A DNA stretch of 47,234 bases from Rickettsiales bacterium (GCA_020049805.1 JAGVLN010000003.1:1-47234); one strand, 5' to 3'. Positions 35,612 through 46,119 are shown, counted from the stretch's first letter. Notes: generated by a model from the letters alone, not told the origin. A program made the numbers and translations.

Positions 35612-36874
35612 ATGAACAACAATTCCAAACCTAAATTTAGTGACCTTATCTCTAATCCTGGATTATTAATAATGTTATGCATGGGAATAGCTTGCGGATT
35701 TCCATTAGCACTTACAGCTTCTACCTTAAAAACGTGGATTGCTACCCATGGCATCTCAATGAAAGAAGTTGGCGCTTTTGCTTTCATAGCCATACCTTAT
35801 TCATTAAAATTTTTATGGTCCCCATTTATTGATGGGATCAGAATTCCTATTCTATATAAAAAATTCGGCCAACGCCGAAGTTGGTTATTTTTAATACAAA
35901 CTTTAATGGTCATAGCAATTTTCTTCCTTGCTCAAAGCGAACCACAATCAAATTTATTATATTGCGCAACTATGGCAACAATAGTTGCGTTTCTATCAGC
36001 TAGCCAAGATATAGTGGTAGACGCTTACCGTATAGAAAAATTGCCAGTAAACCTCCAATCTATGGGTGTAACCATGTATATTTATGGCTACAGAATTGGA
36101 TTATATATTTCTGGAGCAGCATTATTAATAATTGCTGATCATTCAAATTGGCATTATGCATATTATGTTGGTGGTATAATAATGGCTCTTGCATTACTTG
36201 TTACAATATTTAGCTCTGAGCCTGAACATAAAAACCAAAAATCTTTACAGGGCTACCACGAGCATTTAACTAAAATGGTAATTGAGCCATTTAAGGATTT
36301 TATGCAAACATCCGGATGGTTCTACCTAATTATATTTATAGTACTGTTTAAGCTTGGTGATTCAGTTCTTGGAAATTTGACCCAACCATTCTTAATTAAA
36401 ACAGGCTTTTCTTTACAAGAAATTGCCCTAATAGTAAAAACTTATGGCCTGCCCTCTACCCTCTTAGGAACTTTTATAGGAGGACTAATTGTACACCGTT
36501 TTGGTCTTATTCACTCATTAATATTTGCTGCTGTTATACAAATGCTTTCTAACGGTATGTTTATCCTACAGGACCATATAGGACATAATAATTTGATGTT
36601 AATCACTACTATCACTATCGAAAATATCTGTTCTGGAATTGGTGATGTAGTATTTGTTGGATATATTAGTAGCCTATGTAATTTAAATTTTGCAGCAACG
36701 CAATATGCACTGCTTAGTTCTTTGGCTACAATTGGTCGAAATTTCATATCCGGCACCTTAGGATTTATAGTTGATGACTACGGATGGACTATGTTCTTTA
36801 TAGTTAGTATGATCGCTGCTTTACCTGGATTATTATTAATTCTAAAAATTAGGAACATAAAACGCATCCAATAA
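35612..36874 (+). CDS. ampG: AmpG-like muropeptide permease (MFS)
   Basis: The 420-residue protein has 12 to 14 helices of the major facilitator fold and AmpG-type features: MGIACGFPLALTASTLKTWI, SLKFLWSPFIDG, FLSASQDIVVDAYRIE, MGVTMYIYGYRIG and a late GIGDVVFVGYISSLCN followed by ATQYALLSSLATIGRNF. AmpG imports anhydromuropeptides for cell-wall recycling; Rickettsiales often carry several paralogues whose substrates may differ. AGGAACAT gives a reasonable ribosome site. It starts 20 bases after tRNA-Glu and runs into mutS 5 bp later. Confidence 0.9.
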   Translation: MNNNSKPKFSDLISNPGLLIMLCMGIACGFPLALTASTLKTWIATHGISMKEVGAFAFIAIPYSLKFLWSPFIDGIRIPILYKKFGQRRSWLFLIQTLMVIAIFFLAQSEPQSNLLYCATMATIVAFLSASQDIVVDAYRIEKLPVNLQSMGVTMYIYGYRIGLYISGAALLIIADHSNWHYAYYVGGIIMALALLVTIFSSEPEHKNQKSLQGYHEHLTKMVIEPFKDFMQTSGWFYLIIFIVLFKLGDSVLGNLTQPFLIKTGFSLQEIALIVKTYGLPSTLLGTFIGGLIVHRFGLIHSLIFAAVIQMLSNGMFILQDHIGHNNLMLITTITIENICSGIGDVVFVGYISSLCNLNFAATQYALLSSLATIGRNFISGTLGFIVDDYGWTMFFIVSMIAALPGLLLILKIRNIKRIQ

Positions 36875-36879
36875 TCGAT

Positions 36880-39477
36880 ATGTCAGAAACACTGGTTAAG
36901 ATCGATGATGTAAATATAACCCCCATGATGAAACAGTATCTTGAGGCGAAAGCTGCAAATCAAGATTGTTTGTTATTGTTTCGTATGGGTGATTTTTATG
37001 AACTATTCTTTGACGACGCTATCACCGCAGCCCAAATCTTAGAAATTGCTTTAACTAAAAGAGGCAAACAAGAAGACCAAAATATACCTATGTGCGGTGT
37101 ACCATATCCTAGCGTAGAAAATTACATCAACAAGCTTATCAAACATGGCTTTAAAGTTGCAATATGCGAACAACTAGAAACACCAGAAGAAGCAAAAAAA
37201 CGTGGTTACAAAGCTGTAGTAAAACGGGAAGTCATAAGAATCATTACCCCTGGCACTCTTACTGAAGATAATTTACTTGAAGGCAAAGTTTCAAACTTCC
37301 TTGCCTCTATAGTATACCAAGGACAAGAAGTAGCAATATCCTACATTGATTTATCTACCTGCGAGTTCTATACTACTAACTCCTCATTTTCTATGTTACC
37401 TAATGACCTAGCAAGAATTAATCCTTCAGAAATTATCATTACTGATGATATTTTTGGTAATAAACAACTTGCTGAGCAATTAATTGAATGGAAACCCAAA
37501 TTTGTTACCTTTATCAGCAGTTTTTTTGATTACAAAAAAAATCATAATAAACTTAAGGACAATTTTGGTTTACATGATATAGAAAGCCTAGGTAGATTTA
37601 CTCATTCTCAAGTTGCAGCTTGCGGCTCATTAATTGAATATTTATGTATTACCCAACGTAAGAATAAAATCACTCTCAATTTTCCTAAAGTACTAGGTAC
37701 CAATGAACACATGATCATTGATAATACTGCTAGCAAAAATCTCGAATTATTTCACTCAGAAAATAATAGTTATTCCTTACTAAAAATTATCGATAAAACC
37801 ATTTCTAATGCAGGCGGCAGGTTATTTCGGAAATACTTAGCCCAACCCCTCAATAATACAAATAAGATTAACTCCCGTCTTAGCTTAGTAGAATTCTTTA
37901 CAACTAATCAATCATTACGTGATAATATTAGGGAAAAACTAAAACTAATGCCTGATCTAGAAAGAGCTACTGCAAGAATCACTATCGGTAGAGGCGAACC
38001 ACGAGATTTATATGCAATTAAACAAGGATTAGATATAGCAATAGCTATTGCTAATATACTTGATAAGCAAAACATTCCGTTTCTAAAATCACTATCCTCT
38101 AAATTACTTCAAAATGATGCTTTAATGTTGCTTCTATCTTCTGCCTTAATTGATCAAGAGATATATATAAATAAAAGTGATTTTATTGCACCATCATTCG
38201 ATCACAGATTAGCTACCTTATACAATTTACGAGATAATTCAGTCCAGTTAGTTACTAACTTACGTGATGAATATAGACAGCAAACTAACATTCCCAATTT
38301 GAAGTTAGAATTTAACAACATGCTAGGTTACTATATCGAAATTACCCCAAGCCATATGAGTAAAATTACTAGCGAAGAATTTATATTACGCCAATCCATG
38401 GTTAATGCTAAGAGATTTACCACCAGTAAATTACGTAATCTAGAGAATGAAATTACAAATGCTAAATCTCAGATTAGCATTATTGAAAGCGAAATATTTT
38501 CTGAAATCACTAACCAAATAGCATCCAATTTAGAAAATTTATCTTCTACCGCCACTGCGGTAGCATATATTGATGTAATAATAAGTTTGGCGACTCTCGC
38601 TGTAGAAAATAAATACACTAAACCTATAATAGATGATAGCGATGATTTTTATATTGAGAATGGTCGCCACCCAGTAGTAGAACAAGCGATAAAGCAAAAA
38701 AATAAATTAGATTTTATTGCTAATGATTGTAATCTAAACCCTGGACAAAAATTATGGCTTATAACTGGACCAAATATGGCCGGTAAAAGTACTTTTTTAC
38801 GTCAGAATACGATTATAGCTATCTTAGCGCAAATGGGTTCATTTGTTCCAGCTGATAAAGCTAAAATAGGTATTATTGATCGAGTTTTCTGTAGAGTAGG
38901 AGCTGGCGATGACCTTGCTCAAGGGCGATCAACTTTTCTAGTTGAAATGATAGAAACCGCAACTATTCTTAATCAAGCAACTAATAAATCCCTTATTATT
39001 TTAGATGAAATAGGTAGAGGCACCTCCACTTATGACGGCATGGCAATTGCTTGGAGTTGCCTAGAATATATTCATAATAATCTAAAATCTCGAGCTCTAT
39101 TTGCTACTCATTTTCATGAATTAACGGAACTGAGTAAAACCTTATCTTCTCTCAAATGCTACAGTGTACAAGTGAAAGAATGGGAAAATAAAATTATCTT
39201 TATGCATAAAGTTATTCCAGGAATAGCAAATAAATCATATGGTATTAACGTAGCAGAACTCGCGGGTTTACCACCCACAGTCATAAATAGAGCAAAGCAT
39301 ATTCTTGAGAGTCTGCATAAACAAGAATATAACTTACAAGATTTGCCAATCAGCCACTCTCCTTCTCGTACCTCTAATATAGAAGTAGAGATTAGGGAAC
39401 TTAATTTGGATGAACTAACTCCTAAAACTGCATTAGATTATTTATATAATTTAAAAAAGAAATTATCTAACTTTTAA
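36880..39477 (+). CDS. mutS: DNA mismatch repair protein MutS
   Basis: MutS (865 residues) recognises mismatches. The N-terminal mismatch-binding motif is FRMGDFYELFFDDA (the Phe-x-Glu pair is F-Y-E). The lever and clamp domains are in the middle. The ATPase has Walker A GPNMAGKSTFLRQ, VGAGDDLAQGRSTFLVEM, Walker B LIILDEIGRGTSTYDG and the ATHFHEL switch, then the helix-turn-helix SYGINVAELAGLP. It is complete and normal in length. Its last 11 bases overlap the convergent holC. mutL is not in the window. Confidence 0.98.
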   Translation: MSETLVKIDDVNITPMMKQYLEAKAANQDCLLLFRMGDFYELFFDDAITAAQILEIALTKRGKQEDQNIPMCGVPYPSVENYINKLIKHGFKVAICEQLETPEEAKKRGYKAVVKREVIRIITPGTLTEDNLLEGKVSNFLASIVYQGQEVAISYIDLSTCEFYTTNSSFSMLPNDLARINPSEIIITDDIFGNKQLAEQLIEWKPKFVTFISSFFDYKKNHNKLKDNFGLHDIESLGRFTHSQVAACGSLIEYLCITQRKNKITLNFPKVLGTNEHMIIDNTASKNLELFHSENNSYSLLKIIDKTISNAGGRLFRKYLAQPLNNTNKINSRLSLVEFFTTNQSLRDNIREKLKLMPDLERATARITIGRGEPRDLYAIKQGLDIAIAIANILDKQNIPFLKSLSSKLLQNDALMLLLSSALIDQEIYINKSDFIAPSFDHRLATLYNLRDNSVQLVTNLRDEYRQQTNIPNLKLEFNNMLGYYIEITPSHMSKITSEEFILRQSMVNAKRFTTSKLRNLENEITNAKSQISIIESEIFSEITNQIASNLENLSSTATAVAYIDVIISLATLAVENKYTKPIIDDSDDFYIENGRHPVVEQAIKQKNKLDFIANDCNLNPGQKLWLITGPNMAGKSTFLRQNTIIAILAQMGSFVPADKAKIGIIDRVFCRVGAGDDLAQGRSTFLVEMIETATILNQATNKSLIILDEIGRGTSTYDGMAIAWSCLEYIHNNLKSRALFATHFHELTELSKTLSSLKCYSVQVKEWENKIIFMHKVIPGIANKSYGINVAELAGLPPTVINRAKHILESLHKQEYNLQDLPISHSPSRTSNIEVEIRELNLDELTPKTALDYLYNLKKKLSNF

Positions 39478-39928
39478 CCCAACCACCTTCATCATTTTGT
39501 GTCCAATATGTTAGTTTATAACCTTGCTCATTATATAGCTTATATCTTTTTCTGGCTTGGGCTATAGTTTCATCATTACCGCTAGTATAAAACAAATCTA
39601 AACAACGAGTAAATTCATTTAAATTAGTAGGCACCTCACCAGAAAGTACAATAATAATTTGTGCCGAATTAAGATTATCAGTATTGGTACTTAATAATAT
39701 TGGCTGTAATTCTAAGTTGCCGTCCTTTATTGAACCATGCGGTAAAAAGGCACGACTAGAATAAGTCCATAAAACTTCATTTAGATCAGCCATTTCTTGT
39801 TCATTATTACAAAGTATCAAGCACCGCTGATTAGACTGATAAATTTTTTCTAATAATTTAGGTAGAGCCTTTATCACCGGATATTTAGACAAATGATAAA
39901 AACTTACTTCAATTGGTTCATTGTTCAT
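39467..39928 (-). CDS. holC: DNA polymerase III subunit chi
   Basis: HolC links the clamp loader to SSB. The protein (153 residues from the ATG at 39926-39928; a TTG three codons upstream is less likely) shows the family start VSFYHLSKYPVIKALPKLLE, then CLILCNNEQEMADLNEVLWT, RAFLPHG and LNLFYTS-like RCLDLFYTSGND. Its start overlaps the pepA stop by 11 bp, an arrangement (pepA-holC) common in proteobacteria. Confidence 0.93.
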   Translation of the reverse strand: MNNEPIEVSFYHLSKYPVIKALPKLLEKIYQSNQRCLILCNNEQEMADLNEVLWTYSSRAFLPHGSIKDGNLELQPILLSTNTDNLNSAQIIIVLSGEVPTNLNEFTRCLDLFYTSGNDETIAQARKRYKLYNEQGYKLTYWTQNDEGGWVKS

Positions 39929-41402
39929 AATGATCAATAATAAATTTATTTAATAATCTTATACCGAATCCTGTAGCTCCGGGTGCATGAAGATCACTAC
40001 CTTTTTTATCCCAACTCACACCAGCAATATCTAAATGAGCCCAGGTTTTTTTATTAACAAACTTTTGTAAAAATTGAGCCGCAGTTATACTACCACCACC
40101 TCTACCCTTACTTATATTTTGCATATCAGCAATTGGCGATTCAATCATTTTATCATAACCAGACCCTAAAGGTAAGCGCCATAATTTTTCATTAACCTTT
40201 ATACCAGCATCAGTTAATTGCTGTGATAAAACATCATCATTAGAAAATAACCCAGCATATTGATCAGCAAAAGTAATCACTATAGCACCAGTTAAAGTTG
40301 CTAAATCAATCATAAGCTTTGGGTTAATAACTGATTGAGTATACCATAAAACATCCGCTAATATTAATCTTCCTTCAGCATCAGTATTTAAAATTTCTAT
40401 AGTTTGGCCAGACATAGATGTTACTACATCACCTGGTCTTTGGGCATTTCCATCTGGCATATTTTCAGTCAAACCAATTATCCCTACCACATTAACTTTA
40501 GCCTTTCTTAGCGCAAGAGTTTTCATCAAACCCGTAACTAAAGCAGCACCAGTGGCATCATATTTCATATCTTCCATAGCTTCAGCAGGCTTGAGTGATA
40601 AACCACCACTATCAAACGTTACTCCCTTACCACAAAAAGCAATAGGAGCTTCGCCTTTATCACCTCCATGCCATTTCATAATTACGAGCCTTGGTTCTTT
40701 AACACTACCTTGAGCTACCCCAAGGAATGCACCCATACCTAATTTTCTAATAGCTTTCTCATCTAAAATTTCTACCTCAACATCTAGATCTTTCAAGCTT
40801 TCACAATGTTTAGCAAAATTCTCTGGAAACTTAACATTAGGTGGCTCAGTAGCTAAATTTTTGGCTAATTCAATTCCTGCAAGTATAGCTTTATAATTAT
40901 TATACAATTCTTCAACCTTTTCTGGTTGAGGATCTATTATATAAACAGTAACTACATGCCTCTTCTTTTTTTGGTCTGTAAAATATTTATCGAATTTATA
41001 ACTTCTAAGCTGTAAACCAAAGCTTAACAAAGTTAAAACCTCATGAGAAGATAATTTGCCATTTAACAAAGATTGAGTACAAATTCCAACCTCATTTAAC
41101 TTATTAGCTAAAAGTAATGAATAAATTTTTGCTCCTAAATTAGTAAATTTATTTTGGTCTAATTCATTAACTTTACCAACACTAACGGCAATAATATTTG
41201 GCGCATTAGAACTATTACTTGGAATAAATAACATCTTACCAAATTTGTTTTCAAATTTGCTATTTTGCAAAATAGCAATGACATCAACTTTGTATTGTTG
41301 CTCTAGTGCTTTAATATACTCTGTTCTCGAATAATTCTCATCGATGAACACTACATTATTCTTAGGTAAATGCGATAAGTCTTGATGAAAATGGATATGC
41401 AT
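39918..41402 (-). CDS. pepA: Leucyl aminopeptidase (M17)
   Basis: PepA removes N-terminal residues from peptides using two metal ions. The start is the ATG at 41400-41402 (494 residues), with GGAGG five bases upstream. A TTG at 41414 lies before that site and is unlikely. The catalytic domain carries FCGKGVTFDSGGLSLKPAEAM, MKYDATGAALV, the M17 signature NTDAEGRLILADVL, and LATLTGAIVITF. Metal ligands (Lys, Asp, Glu) in these blocks look intact. PepA homologues can also bind DNA and repress genes; nothing here tests that. It is followed by the overlapping holC. Confidence 0.97.
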   Translation of the reverse strand: MHIHFHQDLSHLPKNNVVFIDENYSRTEYIKALEQQYKVDVIAILQNSKFENKFGKMLFIPSNSSNAPNIIAVSVGKVNELDQNKFTNLGAKIYSLLLANKLNEVGICTQSLLNGKLSSHEVLTLLSFGLQLRSYKFDKYFTDQKKKRHVVTVYIIDPQPEKVEELYNNYKAILAGIELAKNLATEPPNVKFPENFAKHCESLKDLDVEVEILDEKAIRKLGMGAFLGVAQGSVKEPRLVIMKWHGGDKGEAPIAFCGKGVTFDSGGLSLKPAEAMEDMKYDATGAALVTGLMKTLALRKAKVNVVGIIGLTENMPDGNAQRPGDVVTSMSGQTIEILNTDAEGRLILADVLWYTQSVINPKLMIDLATLTGAIVITFADQYAGLFSNDDVLSQQLTDAGIKVNEKLWRLPLGSGYDKMIESPIADMQNISKGRGGGSITAAQFLQKFVNKKTWAHLDIAGVSWDKKGSDLHAPGATGFGIRLLNKFIIDHYEQ

Positions 41403-41530
41403 CCTAGCCTCCAATAACGGATTTAAAAATTAAATTAATGAAATTTTTAGAGTTACATGCTTTAATTTATATAGCATTTACCCGACATAAATAGTAATGT
41501 AATTAGTTATATAGGAATATCAACATAAAA

Positions 41531-42103
41531 ATGTACAAAACAAATAACTTATACGACAAAATTGGTATTAATAAACCAATTGTTCTCGTGGGTATGATGG
41601 GAGCTGGCAAAACCACCATTGGTTTTCGTTTAGCTAAAAAATTAGATTTACCATTCCTTGATACTGATAAAATGGTCAGTAAAATGGTTGGTTGCTCTAT
41701 TAGTGATATCTTTAAATATCAATCAGAAAAATATTTCTACCAAAAAGAATTAGAAGCAATTGATATAGCTCTAAACTCAGGAATTACTGTTATTGCCACT
41801 GGTGGTGGAGCATTCCTCCATGATAATGTGAGAGAAATGATTACAAATAGAAGCGTTTCTATTTGGCTAAGAGCTCCTTTAGAAACTCTATTAGAGCGAG
41901 TTTCAAGAAAAAATACTAGACCACTTTTAGAACAAGGTGATAAACGAGTAATTTTAGAAAGCTTAATGGCTGATCGCTATCATCTATATGATAAAGCTAA
42001 TATAATTATAGATAGCGATATCTCCACTCATTATCATGTGGTGAATAATATAATCACAAAGTTACAACAATATTTACAACGCAATAATGATACAGCAAAA
42101 TAA
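41531..42103 (+). CDS. aroK: Shikimate kinase-like protein
   Basis: The 190-residue kinase has the P-loop VGMMGAGKTTIGFRLAKKL (20-38), the shikimate/Mg Asp pair in FLDTDKMV (Asp44, Asp46), the GGG motif ATGGGAF (89-95) and RKNTRPLL (126-133) of the lid. However, the family motif with the shikimate-binding Arg (E-x-x-F-R-x-x-E) reads EKYFYQKE, with Tyr70 in the Arg position. aroB, the usual next gene, is replaced by a CorC-type gene 27 bp on. It may be a shikimate kinase with altered substrate binding or one repurposed; family membership is secure. Confidence 0.88.
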   Translation: MYKTNNLYDKIGINKPIVLVGMMGAGKTTIGFRLAKKLDLPFLDTDKMVSKMVGCSISDIFKYQSEKYFYQKELEAIDIALNSGITVIATGGGAFLHDNVREMITNRSVSIWLRAPLETLLERVSRKNTRPLLEQGDKRVILESLMADRYHLYDKANIIIDSDISTHYHVVNNIITKLQQYLQRNNDTAK

Positions 42104-42130
42104 TATTATAAGGAAACAACAACATATATT

Positions 42131-43402
42131 ATGGATTCATTTACTATTACATATTTAGTTTTAACACTAATTTGTTTGCTACTATCAGCAGTAATATCAG
42201 CAGCAGAGACTGCTATTATAGCTGTTTCTCCTGCAGTAATTCACAAACTAAAAACTGAAGGCAATGAAAAAGCACATTTAGTTATCGCGTTACGTGAAAA
42301 TAAAGATAAATTAATTAGTACACTGCTTATTGCAGCTAGCATTTTAGATACAGTTGCTTCTGCTTTAGGCATTGCTGCTAGTGTTCATCTCTTTGGTATT
42401 GAAGGTATACCAATAGCTACAGCAATAATGACCGTACTAGTAATTTTGGTTGTAGAGGTTTTGCCTAAAACTTATGCTTTTGAATATGCTGAAAAAGTAT
42501 CTTTATTTTTCGCTCCTATTATTAATATCACTATAAAAATTTTTACTCCAATTACCATCGCCGTATTATTTATCGTACGTTATATATTTAAACTCCTTAA
42601 CATAAAACTCGGTAATCAAAAAACTATAATCTCAGAAACTGATGCTCTAAGAGGGGCCATTCAATTAAGCCATATTCAAGGCGGAGTTATAAAATATAAA
42701 AAAGATATGCTAGATAGTATCCTAGATCTAGGAGAAACAGAAGTTTCTGAAATTATGACTCATAGAAGCAATATGATTACTGTCAATGCTGATTTACCAA
42801 TTGATGATGTAGTAAAAATTGCTTTAGAGTCTGGTAATACGCGTTTTCCTCTTTGGCAAGATTATGCTGAAAATATAGTAGGCATTCTTCATATTAAAGA
42901 TTTATTTACAATGATACGTTATAAAGGACCTAAAGCTACTCCTAAAGACTTACTGGAAATAGCTACCCCTCCTTGGTTTATTCCAGAATCTACCACTTTA
43001 AATGAGCAATTACTTGCCTTCAGAAAAAGAAAAATGCATTTCGCATTAGTCATAGATGAATATGGCGCTTTACAAGGCTTGGTAACCCTTGAAGATATAT
43101 TAGAGGAAATAGTTGGCCAAATATATGACGAACATGATCGTACTAATATTCTAATCACTAAATCTGCAGACGGCGGTTATCTCATAAATGGTACTACTAC
43201 CATTAGAGACATAAATCGGCAACTAGAGTGGGATTTACCAGATGAGCATGCTAGCACTATCGTTGGCCTTATAATGTATGAATCTAAGCGTATACCGGAA
43301 GTAGGGCAAGAATTCACTTTCCATAATGTATCATTTAAAATAATGCGTAAACAAGGTAATAAAATTACCTTGATTAAGATGAAAAGAGAAGATTCTATTT
43401 AA
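42131..43402 (+). CDS. CorC/CNNM-type membrane protein with CBS domains
   Basis: The 423-residue protein has an N-terminal DUF21 (CNNM) membrane domain (about residues 1-170, with helices and SAAETAIIAVSPA and VVEVLPKTYAFEYA). A CBS pair follows (about 190-330: EVSEIMTHRSNMITV, ALVIDEYGALQGLVTLEDILEEIVG), then a C-terminal CorC_HlyC domain (about 345-420). Such proteins are linked to Mg2+/Co2+ efflux. The family is often annotated haemolysin, and Rickettsia TlyC is a shorter relative, but no lytic role can be inferred. It converges with clpB, overlapping by 8 bp. Confidence 0.92.
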   Translation: MDSFTITYLVLTLICLLLSAVISAAETAIIAVSPAVIHKLKTEGNEKAHLVIALRENKDKLISTLLIAASILDTVASALGIAASVHLFGIEGIPIATAIMTVLVILVVEVLPKTYAFEYAEKVSLFFAPIINITIKIFTPITIAVLFIVRYIFKLLNIKLGNQKTIISETDALRGAIQLSHIQGGVIKYKKDMLDSILDLGETEVSEIMTHRSNMITVNADLPIDDVVKIALESGNTRFPLWQDYAENIVGILHIKDLFTMIRYKGPKATPKDLLEIATPPWFIPESTTLNEQLLAFRKRKMHFALVIDEYGALQGLVTLEDILEEIVGQIYDEHDRTNILITKSADGGYLINGTTTIRDINRQLEWDLPDEHASTIVGLIMYESKRIPEVGQEFTFHNVSFKIMRKQGNKITLIKMKREDSI

Positions 43403-45944
43403 CTTTCAGCACTATATGATCTCCAGCAGCCGAAATTTTCACTGTATCTTCTTCCTTAATTTCTCCTGCTAAAATCATAGTAGCTAATTTATTTTGAATT
43501 TCTTGCTGAATTAGCCTTTTTAATGGCCGTGCCCCATAGTGAGGGTCAAAACCATTTTCTGCTAACCATGCTCTAGCTTTATCATCAAGCGCTATATGAA
43601 TTTTCTTATTTTTCAAAATTGCTTCCAAATAAGAAATTTGTACATCTACAATGCTTTTAAGGTCCTCTTCAGATAATTTATGGAATAAGATAATTTCATC
43701 TAATCTGTTTAAAAACTCTGGACGGAAAGAACGTTTTACTATTTCCATTACCTCGTCTCTAGCAGCTTCACCTTTAGTAATAAGTAATTCCGAACCTAAA
43801 TTCGAAGTTAAAATAATAATTGTATTTCGAAAATCTACTGTTCTTCCTTGACCATCAGTAAGCCTTCCCTCATCTAATACTTGCAATAAGATATTAAAAA
43901 CATCAGGATGGGCTTTTTCTACTTCATCAAAAAGTATCACTTGATACGATCTTCTTCGAACTGACTCAGTTAAAGATCCTCCTTGCTCATAACCAACATA
44001 TCCTGGAGGAGCTCCTATTAACCTAGAAACTGAATGCTTTTCCATATATTCTGACATATCAATTCTGGTAATATAAGATTTATCATCAAACATAAATTGG
44101 GCTAAAGCTTTGGCTAACTCTGTTTTACCTACGCCTGTTGGGCCTAAGAATAAAAATGAACCAAGTGGTCGATTAACATCTTGAATACCAGCTCTTGATC
44201 TCCGCAAAGCATCACTTACTGCCTTAATTGCCTCTTTTTGACCAATCACAGATTGACTGAGAATTTTTTCCATATTAAGCAATTTTTCTCTTTCGCCAGT
44301 AAGCATTTTATCTATAGGAATACCAGTAGAACGAGAAATTATACTTGCTATATCAGTATCAGTAACTACTTGTTTAAATAGTAATTCACTAGTTTTATTT
44401 GTTTCTTGCTCTTGAAGTTGTTTTTCGAGTGACGGAATAACTCCGTAAGCTAATTCTCCAGCTTTTTCCAAATCGCCTTTGCGTCTTGCTGTTTCAAGGT
44501 CATGCTTGGCTTGCTCCAATTTTTCTTGAAGCTTATGTGCACCTTCTAATTTAGTTTTTTCAGCTTTCCACTTACTGGTTAACTCGAGAGCTTTCTCTTC
44601 TAAAATTGCCAGCTCTTTCTGCAATTTTTCTAATCGCTCTTTAGATGGTTTATCATTTTCTTTCTTTAAGGCTGATTCTTCCATCTTTAATTGAATAATT
44701 TTTCGATCAAGTTCATCAATATTTTCAGGTTTGCTAAATACTTCCATCCTTAATCTACTTGCTGCTTCATCAATCAAATCAATAGCTTTATCTGGTAAAA
44801 ATCGATCAGTAATATAACGTTTAGATAAAGTTACAGCAGCAACAATTGCACTATCAGAAATTTTGACACCATGGTGTAATTCATATTTTTCTTTGATACC
44901 TCTAAGGATTGCTATGCTATCTTCTTCGCTTGGTTCTTCAACATATACTGATTGAAATCTTCTTGCTAGAGCAGCATCTTTTTCTATATGCTTTCTATAC
45001 TCTTCAAGAGTAGTAGCACCAACACAATGCAGTTCCCCACGTGCCAAAGCAGGCTTTAATAAATTAGAAGCATCCATACTACCTTCCGCAGCACCAGCCC
45101 CTACCAACATATGCAATTCATCAATAAATAAAATTAAATGTTCGTCTGAATTTTCGATTTCAGTAAGTACAGCCTTTAAACGTTCTTCAAACTCTCCCCT
45201 AAATTTTGCACCAGCAACTAACGCACCTAAATCTAAAGAAATAACTCGTGCGTCTTTCATATTATCTGGTACATCCCCATTAGCAATACGAATGGCTAAA
45301 CCTTCTACTATAGCCGTTTTACCAACACCAGGTTCACCAATTAATACGGGGTTATTTTTGATACGGCGTGATAAAACCTGTATCGTCCTTCGAATTTCTT
45401 CATCTCGACCAATTACTGGATCAATCTTCCCCTTACGTACTAAATCTGTAACATCTTTGGAGTATTTTTTTAAAGCCTCGTAACTATTTTCTACATTCGC
45501 ATTATCTGCCGTTTTACCTTTACGAATTTGATCTATAGCTAATTGGAGTTTTTCTGGAGTAACACCATGTTTTTTTAATACTTCCGAATGAGAGGCAATA
45601 GCTTGCAATATCCGATCAAGACTAATATAAGTGTCATTGGATTTTTTAGCTAAATTTTTAGCATCTTCAAAAACCTTAGCTAATTCCTGTGATAAAAAAA
45701 CTTGTCCAGCACCACTTCCTTGCACTATAGGTAATTTTTCAAGTTGTTGCTCTACTTCATGATCAATTGTTGAAGACGACACTCCACAACTATCAATTAA
45801 CCTTCTAATAAGCCCATCATTATCTTCAAGCATCACTTTTAATAGATGATCAGGAACTAATTTTTGGTGGCCTTTAGCAGTGGCTAAAGCTTGTGCAGAT
45901 TGAATTAACTCTTTAGTTTTATCTGTTAAATTATCGAAATTCAT
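43395..45944 (-). CDS. clpB: Chaperone disaggregase ClpB
   Basis: ClpB (849 residues) with DnaK rescues aggregated proteins. In order: two Clp_N repeats (1-145), NBD1 with Walker [16 protein letters not shown] and Walker [14 protein letters not shown], the long coiled-coil M domain (about 395-520), and NBD2 with [15 protein letters not shown], then [16 protein letters not shown], a sensor/GYVGYEQGG pore loop, and the C-terminal [10 protein letters not shown] region. The M domain distinguishes it from ClpA or ClpC. It is preceded by a heat-shock-type promoter at 45976-46004. Confidence 0.98.
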   Translation of the reverse strand: MNFDNLTDKTKELIQSAQALATAKGHQKLVPDHLLKVMLEDNDGLIRRLIDSCGVSSSTIDHEVEQQLEKLPIVQGSGAGQVFLSQELAKVFEDAKNLAKKSNDTYISLDRILQAIASHSEVLKKHGVTPEKLQLAIDQIRKGKTADNANVENSYEALKKYSKDVTDLVRKGKIDPVIGRDEEIRRTIQVLSRRIKNNPVLIGEPGVGKTAIVEGLAIRIANGDVPDNMKDARVISLDLGALVAGAKFRGEFEERLKAVLTEIENSDEHLILFIDELHMLVGAGAAEGSMDASNLLKPALARGELHCVGATTLEEYRKHIEKDAALARRFQSVYVEEPSEEDSIAILRGIKEKYELHHGVKISDSAIVAAVTLSKRYITDRFLPDKAIDLIDEAASRLRMEVFSKPENIDELDRKIIQLKMEESALKKENDKPSKERLEKLQKELAILEEKALELTSKWKAEKTKLEGAHKLQEKLEQAKHDLETARRKGDLEKAGELAYGVIPSLEKQLQEQETNKTSELLFKQVVTDTDIASIISRSTGIPIDKMLTGEREKLLNMEKILSQSVIGQKEAIKAVSDALRRSRAGIQDVNRPLGSFLFLGPTGVGKTELAKALAQFMFDDKSYITRIDMSEYMEKHSVSRLIGAPPGYVGYEQGGSLTESVRRRSYQVILFDEVEKAHPDVFNILLQVLDEGRLTDGQGRTVDFRNTIIILTSNLGSELLITKGEAARDEVMEIVKRSFRPEFLNRLDEIILFHKLSEEDLKSIVDVQISYLEAILKNKKIHIALDDKARAWLAENGFDPHYGARPLKRLIQQEIQNKLATMILAGEIKEEDTVKISAAGDHIVLKVK

Positions 45945-45975
45945 AGTTTTACCAACTTAATTATTATAACTTACA

Positions 45976-46004
45976 ATATGGTCATTGATATTAGCTTTTT
46001 CAAG
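45976..46004 (-). promoter_or_regulatory. Sigma-32 (RpoH) heat-shock promoter of clpB
   Basis: Read on the minus strand: CTTGAA (46004 to 45999), 15 bases, then GACCATAT. This fits the RpoH consensus CTTGAA-N(about 13-17)-CCCCATNT at 6 of 6 and 6 of 8 positions. It lies about 30 bases before the clpB ATG, leaving a short leader. Confidence 0.72.
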
Positions 46005-46025
46005 TATCTACAAACCTATATTGTA

Positions 46026-46045
46026 TTAGTAACAATTAGTAACAA
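46026..46045. repeat. Exact 10-bp tandem direct repeat in the clpB-lpxC spacer
   Basis: TTAGTAACAA occurs twice head-to-tail with no gap. It sits upstream of both divergent genes, between the clpB -35 box and lpxC. Ten base pairs is about one DNA turn, so the two copies face the same side of the helix, as in cooperative operator sites. No known regulator motif is recognised. Confidence 0.6.
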
Positions 46046-46119
46046 TCTGTGGTTTGTCTATCTTAATAAGATTATATATTGTAATAGTATATAAAAGGTT
46101 AATTTATATTTGAGACAAT

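Noticed and set aside
42131-43402. Haemolysin annotation for the CBS-domain membrane protein
   Set aside because: Domain order (DUF21, CBS pair, CorC_HlyC) fits the ion-transport CNNM/CorC group; nothing in the sequence supports a lytic function.
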